DNA of 64,000 nt, from NCBI GenBank assembly GCA_964030475.1, contig CAXIPT010000008.1:3204165-3268164 (forward strand). Direction: 5' to 3'. Made by a program: the position numbers and the translations under genes. A model generated the notes under the pieces. That model saw nothing but the letters and a program-made list of their open reading frames with translations, had not been told where the DNA came from and searched no databases. Numbering within the stretch: position 1 is the stretch's first letter; each line of letters begins with the position of its first letter. This document shows, in pieces, positions 59,011-64,000 of this stretch. The DNA is from Tethya wilhelma (taxonomy: Eukaryota > Porifera > Demospongiae > Tethyida > Tethyidae).

Positions 59011-59850
59011 GTGTATGTGTGTGTGATAATAACTTTAGTTTAATAAAGCAGCCATTTCATTACTATGGACAGTATAATGATTTGTAGAATAAATATGCAA
59101 AAAATCTTACCTTAAAAGTCTCCTTTTAAACTTGCAGCATGCCATTTCAAAAGCATAAGAGCTCTGATAAGACTCAAAGGATCCAGGAGCAGCCATTCCT
59201 CCTGTATCACGTGACATTTTGCAATTTTCCCGCGCATGCGTTACGAAACCAGAGTTGTCCGCAAAATCCTGGGCGTTTCCAATCCCGGTCACGTAGTCTA
59301 TATTATCTATGATTATAGATTGCTATCTTTTGGGCAAAATTAGAGGATAAAACGTTTCTTCAATTCATAATCCCTCATGCCCTGTACAACTTCGACTGGC
59401 TAAAAATTACACTCCTATTCAGCACTTACTGGTAAAGAGCTAATTTGGCCTACGTTTAGCAAAACACAACAAAATGGGTATCATTTCAGTGAATGCAATG
59501 GTAAAAGTCCCAGTTCCATACAACCTTACTATTCTTAGATATACGCAAGGTGCTTTAGGTGCTTTTTAATAGCAACTTTATATTTTTAAGTATTATCAGT
59601 CAATGGTTTATTTTATGAAAATGTAAGTTGTACCAATGTACCCGGCATGAAATGAGCTTTCAAATGATGTATAGATTGCTATCTTTTGGGTAAAATTAGA
59701 CGATATAACCTCCATTCAATTCATAACCCCCCAGGCCCTGTACAACTCCAACTGGCAAATAATTACCCTCATATTCAGCACTTATGGGTGAAGAGCTAGT
59801 TTGGCCTACGTTTAGCAAAACATAACAAAATGGATACCGTTTGAATGCTC
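57714..59850. repeat. tandem repeat of ~358-bp units, interrupted by a transposon
   Basis: The unit start TTCAGCACTTATGGGTGAAG recurs at about 57714, 59418 and 59776. Shared interior includes TTTGGCCTAC, TTCTTAGATATACGCAAGGT and AAGTATTATCAGTCAA. The first unit is split by the element at 57988-59311. No coding potential. Confidence 0.8.
57988..59311. mobile_element. 1.3-kb TIR element inserted in a tandem-repeat unit
   Basis: Ends CATAGATAATGACTACGTGA and its inverse (TCACGTAGTCTATATTATCTATG), both extending to GGGATTGGAAACGCC. A direct ATTATAG flanks it (57981-57987, 59312-59318), and the empty site is seen in the second unit near 59666. Contains a GT microsatellite (58969-59025) and no transposase. 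Confidence 0.82.
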
Positions 59851-60068
59851 TATACTATAATAATTATATATAGCTGTACATGTTGCTGCATGCAAAAGTG
59901 AACCCGCCTTTCATAGCTGCAGCTCTGGATGAAATTGTGTTAATTATAACCTTGGCATTTAATTAACCTTCATTGAGCAATGTAGTGGCCATACAAGCTA
60001 CTGAAGCTGTAGTGTATGATATAACGGTCTATACAGTGTGAAATTATTTATGAAAATAAACATAGATA

Positions 60069-60545
60069 TTATACAAGTAGTAAAAATTTTGAAAAAATAA
60101 GTAGTGTAGGAATGGGCAGTGCGGTAAAAAGTATTGGAACAAGGCAGCGTCTCAGTTTCGGCACATGACTACTTCATTTTTATTTTTGATCCCTCATATG
60201 GATTTTTCAGTGTTGTCACGGTTGCAATAATCTGTACACTGATAGTACCATAGCTTATCATATTGCATTGGTTCACTATTATAATAATCACTTGGCTAAG
60301 CAATGGAGTAAACTATAATAGACAGGTATATAACTTAAACTGGACTGCTGGCCAAGAGTTGGGCATAAAAATGAAGTAGTCATGTGCCGAAACTGAGACA
60401 CTGCCTTGTTCCAATACTTTTTACCGCACTGCCCATTCCTACACTACTTATTTTTTCAAAATTTTTACTACTTGTTCATTCACTTTTTTCAACACTACAG
60501 TGTGGAGACTATCAGAGACTGGTTAGTCCCTTACAAAAAGCTTGA
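60069..60545. repeat. inverted-repeat element (AGGAATGGGCAGTGCGG family), full foldback
   Basis: The left arm 60069-60185 and right arm 60375-60500 are close inverted copies (AGTGTAGGAATGGGCAGTGC, GGCACATGACTACTTCAT). Confidence 0.8.
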
Positions 60546-60769
60546 GTGGCAGCTACATGCACTTCATTATGCTAGAGGCTAGTGCGCATGCACATAATAA
60601 TGCCACGTGGATAATGACCTTTGAACTCTATCTACAAAGATGGCTGCATTGTAGTACATGAATTTATACACTAAGTTTTAAAGCTTTCTAGTTTTTGTTA
60701 GGCCTATTCATGATGAAAACGAGTATCAAAGAATGCAGTACCCATGAAAAGAACTTACTTTGTGCTGTC

Positions 60770-61085
60770 AAAGTTGGCTCAACACATTCTGGTTCTCTGG
60801 AAATCCTTTTCAAGTAAGTCAGTTAGGAAGTACGTAAGTACGTAAGTTAGGAGAACAAAAATGGCACTATGGTGGCTTCCCACTAGCGCTCTTTACGAGT
60901 GCTGAGGAAAGTTTTTGTGAGTTTTAGGCCTTGCATGCAGTTGGTAGTCTATCATTGAGAACCTCTGAGCAACTTTGAAGGCTTAATTTTGTTTGACTAG
61001 ATTTTTATGGTGGCCAACATTTTGTATTGTGTATATGGGACAGTCGGCCCATTCCTACTATACGTACTACCGTACGTATGATATG
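60770..61085 (+). repeat. repeat copy shared with 22.3-22.7 kb and inverse 53 kb
   Basis: Contains CAAGTAAGTCAGTTAGGAAG, GGACAGTCGGCCCATTCCTA and CTACCGTACGTATGATATG. No ORF of interest. Confidence 0.65.
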
Positions 61086-61307
61086 AAGTATATCTAGTGC
61101 TATAATTATGTACACACAAAAGCATAGGACCACCTATAGTTCAATCCATCAATCCAAAAAAATAAATAAACAAACAAACAAAAAATGCTGAACCTCAGCA
61201 GCTGAGGATTATGTGCCACAAAAAAAACAGTATCTAAGCCTTGTATTTAAATAATCATGATTTAGTGCTGTTTCATTATGACTAGAGTTATCTGTATGCC
61301 TGATTCC

Positions 61308-61411
61308 TTAGTCATCCTTGTTCCCACGACCTAGACCTGTGTTTCCTTGACCAGGCTCTGACCAGCTATCAATTTGGGTTCCATCACCATCATCATTTGA
61401 TCTGTTACTTA
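61308..61411 (-). pseudogene. orphan receptor tail exon, minus strand
   Basis: After acceptor TTTCATAG it reads VSNRSNDDGDGTQIDSWSEP, GQGNTGLGRGNKDD and stop. Phase 1 and the VSN start match tail exons of receptor copy 3 (VSNTSNQSNAADGD). No partner exons adjoin. Confidence 0.45.
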
Positions 61412-61635
61412 CTATGAAAAGAAATTTTGTAGCTAATTAAAGTAGTGGGTGACTATAGTGATCATTATGACATGTATACATAATAGTGCTATATGCAGTT
61501 ACCTTGAAATTGTCAAGGGTTGCTGTTTTCTTTATTCGATCTACTCACAAGTACAATACTTATACATCATGCATACTAAAGTTTATAGTAACAATGTCAT
61601 ACTATAGCTTTAAATTCACGACATTGTGCATGCAG

Positions 61636-62735
61636 GGAGAGGGAAGATTCAGGGACAGTGTGGATGAAGGCAAATTCCTTATAGAACACAAATATCGCTA
61701 TGGCTGTGTGGAGTCAGCAGGAACTTCCGAAGTGGTGGTAATGGAGTATCAATGGATCTATCCACAACATGTGACCCAGTCAACACAGCATGGCAGTCCA
61801 CGAGGGTTATTAGAGTCTTAATACCAAGTATGCAAACTAGTTTCAAATGTGTTCCACCAAGTGGCAACATATTATGGTGTAAGACTTAATGCCTGGATGA
61901 TTCTAGGTGATAATTTTTAACTTAATCAGCTATATAGGCAGGTTCACATAATGTATACGTACCTGTTTTCTAACATGTGCAGCTATACAGCTTGAGATCT
62001 CATCAGGAAGTGAAATAACAGAAGGAGAGACTGTCCGCCTTGTTTGCTCAACTAATCTTCCTTTATATGACAAAATCTCGATGAGATTTGAATACAATGA
62101 TCAAGTGGCTTATTGTCATCGATTTCTACAGAACGCTGAGTTTCGTAATGGATGGAAGATCTATCGCGATAACAGTGAAGGTCAACAGTGTGTGCTAGAA
62201 ATGGAGAATGTCACATACTCCAGAAGTGGAGAGTACAATTGCACTGGGTTTTTACCAGATGGTACTCAGGTGCACAGCAATAACAGTATCACAATACCAC
62301 CATCTGGCACAGCAGCATCTGAACCGACAGAAGCTGGTGTTTCAAGTCAACATGTTGGTCTGTGGATACCCCTCATCATTGTGCTGAGCCTTGTCATCCT
62401 GCTCACAGTGGTAGTACTGGGTGTTGTGCTCTTAGTAAAACAAAAGGCAAAGTCGTCAGTTCACTCTCAGAAGCAATATATGTTACAAGAAGAGAAAGTA
62501 TACATTTTGGATCATTAATTGATAATTAGATTTTACTACATAAATAGCATGCATGTTATCTGCTAGTATACAGTCTCTCAGGATAGTGTTAACAATCCTC
62601 TCTTTTGTTTTTGTAGATACCCTTAATAAAGATTCTACTGCTGCTGTGAATAACCGTAATCAGTCTATTGCGAGTGATAAGAACAATGAAAGCCAGGGGA
62701 CTCCAACCCTGCAGAGGCAACCACAACCAATCTAG
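61636..62735 (+). pseudogene. Ig receptor copy 5, lacks first exons, frameshifted
   Basis: Exon-3-like 61636-61827 is 192 nt against 193 in copy 1, and shifts frame after VESAG. The Ig/membrane exon from 61983 is open to TAA 62518 and closely matches copy 1 (EYNCTGF, WIPLIIVLSLVILLTVVVLG). A last-exon-like segment 62617-62735 (DTLNKDSTAAVNNRNQSIAS) ends early at TAG, where a G-rich repeat (GGGGGTCTGGGGGCATGCCC) begins. No signal-peptide exon was found upstream. Confidence 0.75.
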
Positions 62736-63228
62736 GGGGGTCTGGGGGCATGCCCCCCCAGAAAATTTTTGAATTTTTTAGTGCTCTGAGATCATTTCTG
62801 GTGCATTCTGAGCCAAAATCTGAGCTAAAATTAAAGCTAATAAAATTAATTATGTAGATGTAGTAAATATAAAAGTTAAAATTTTTCAAAGTAATTTTGG
62901 TGTCTTGTGTTTCAGTGTAATCCTGCATGACATTGTACAGTGTTCATTGTTGCATCATAAAACACATCACTAAGTTTTACCCACATTTTGGCTAGCTAAG
63001 CAGTAGTGACAGTCACACTGTGTTCACTGTAATAACTGAGACGATCTGTAAATCAGAAATTTACAAACCCCCCCCTGATATTTAGCTAGCTGCCTGGTCC
63101 GTGGATGCAATTGCTGCGCTGTCTTCCTGATACTGCGCATGCGTCAGAGCCAATACGTGGGAGAGGTGTGGTCTTCTTCTGGCACTGAATGGGGGGGCTA
63201 AAGCCCCCCAGCCCCCCTGCTTCTTACG

Positions 63229-63504
63229 CCAGTGTAGAAGGGTGTATGAATACACATCATCCTCCAATGATATGTCTGCATCTCTCCAGCCATTCACTGA
63301 GTGTGAACTGATATTAAGTCTCCATTGTGACTCACATATCACTTGTGAGAAATGGCTACACTGGCTACTGAAGCTGTCACAAGCTTTGAGGCTTTGAGCC
63401 TGAGCAGAGATGAGTTACGAAACTCATCCCAAGAAGTGAACCATTCTGGATCAGAGCTTTCCTGACAATAAGTTGTGTTGGCACCACACTTCACGAGCAT
63501 TATG
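63229..63504 (-). pseudogene. Ig receptor copy 6, exon 2 only
   Basis: Reads IMLVKCGANTTYCQESSD and EWFTSWDEFRNSSLLRLKA as in copy 1, then shifts frame through an 8-bp tandem duplication (CTCAAAGC twice). The 3' donor is replaced by a repeat beginning CACTGGCGTAAGAAGCAGGG (about 63075-63238). Confidence 0.75.
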
Positions 63505-63548
63505 CTGTATAGCAATCAAAATTTGAAACAGTAAAACTGTATATTACC

Positions 63549-64000
63549 AGGGGCGTATCTAGGATTTAGAATAGAGGGGTGCTAAACAGTAACGGGCGCG
63601 AAGCGCCCGAAATTTTTTGGAGACCACGCCCACTTTTGGTCACGTGACTAGGTCTAGTACGCGTAAAGTGAGCTCGCGTTAGCGTTTCCAGCGTTAGCTG
63701 CGAGAATTTGAACGTCTACAGAGACTACTGTACAGCTAGCAATGTTAATTTATAACTAAATACATGTAGAAAAGTTCAAAATTTTGTTGTGCAAAATAAT
63801 CGCTACCGATATACTGCCAAAGGCAAAGTGACTAATTATATTCATGACACTTTTGCGAGCTGGAGGGGGGTGCTCGAGCACCCGGAGCACCCCCCTCCAG
63901 CTCGCAAAAGTGTCATGAATATAATTAGTCACTTTGCCTTTGGCAGTATATCGGTAGCGATTATTTTGCACAACAAAATTTTGAACTTTTCTACATGTAT
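63549..64000. mobile_element. repeat element ending in a long hairpin (window edge)
   Basis: Starts CAGGGGCGTATCTAGGATTT, resembling the ends of the GGCGGATC family. From 63760 it becomes a fold-back: arms 63760-63875 and 63885-64000 (116 bp each) are inverse complements around a 9-base loop. The expected inverted right end is not in the window. Confidence 0.7.

Noticed and set aside
1..64000. CRISPR arrays, rRNA or tRNA genes, bacterial operons
   Set aside because: No regular spacer repeats, cloverleaf-like tRNA box pairs or rRNA signatures were seen. The spaced repeats at 33.9-35.9 kb are spliced exons.

Overview
This is a metazoan nuclear genome window. It is AT-rich, its genes have many short GT-AG introns, it is crowded with small inverted-repeat elements, and it carries several N gaps. 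Gene content and repeat style fit a demosponge such as Amphimedon, but that is inference because no marker gene settles the species.

1-15 kb holds ordinary host genes. On the minus strand are the first 416 codons of a diacylglycerol lipase (DAGL; 8534 down past 810, catalytic part beyond the left edge). Head-to-head with it, 143 bp away, is the splicing factor BUD13 (8678-11297, +). Convergent with BUD13 is a complete six-exon ABITRAM/FAM206 gene (14983-12220, -). A 568-base gap follows at 15049-15616.

16-39.3 kb is built of DNA transposons. A 5.4-kb TA-flanked element (16690-22062) has long terminal inverted repeats and encodes a 1049-aa candidate DDE transposase with a hAT/KDZ-like C..H motif, plus a small opposing ORF. 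Then come fragments of a DUF6589-type gene in scrambled order, a hAT remnant, a truncated transposon copy (23992-25315) and an unrecognised Pro/Arg-rich gene. The largest feature is an 8.6-kb TA-flanked element (30694-39319). Its minus strand reads as one 18-exon gene: pogo-type DDE transposase, about ten tandemly amplified phase-1 linker exons, a Ulp1/C48 cysteine protease and a C-terminal PHD finger (predicted 1333 aa). I reconstructed this from splice sites, and every exon junction keeps frame.

39.5-64 kb is a cluster of type-I transmembrane immunoglobulin-domain receptors. One complete copy (39541-42373, 477 aa) is followed by a second copy with a tyrosine-rich tail that is disrupted at its membrane exon (47412-51209), then by inverted or partial pseudogene copies at 46.5, 55-57, 61.3, 61.6-62.7 and 63.2-63.5 kb. 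Between them lies an inverted pair of PH-domain genes (45008-45899 minus, 51553-52432 plus), each damaged differently. Several small transposons here can be compared with an empty site in a paralogous copy inside the same window, which fixes their ends. The window ends in a near-perfect 116-bp-arm hairpin. Several single-base Ns sit exactly at homology breakpoints, so part of the duplication pattern may come from assembly.
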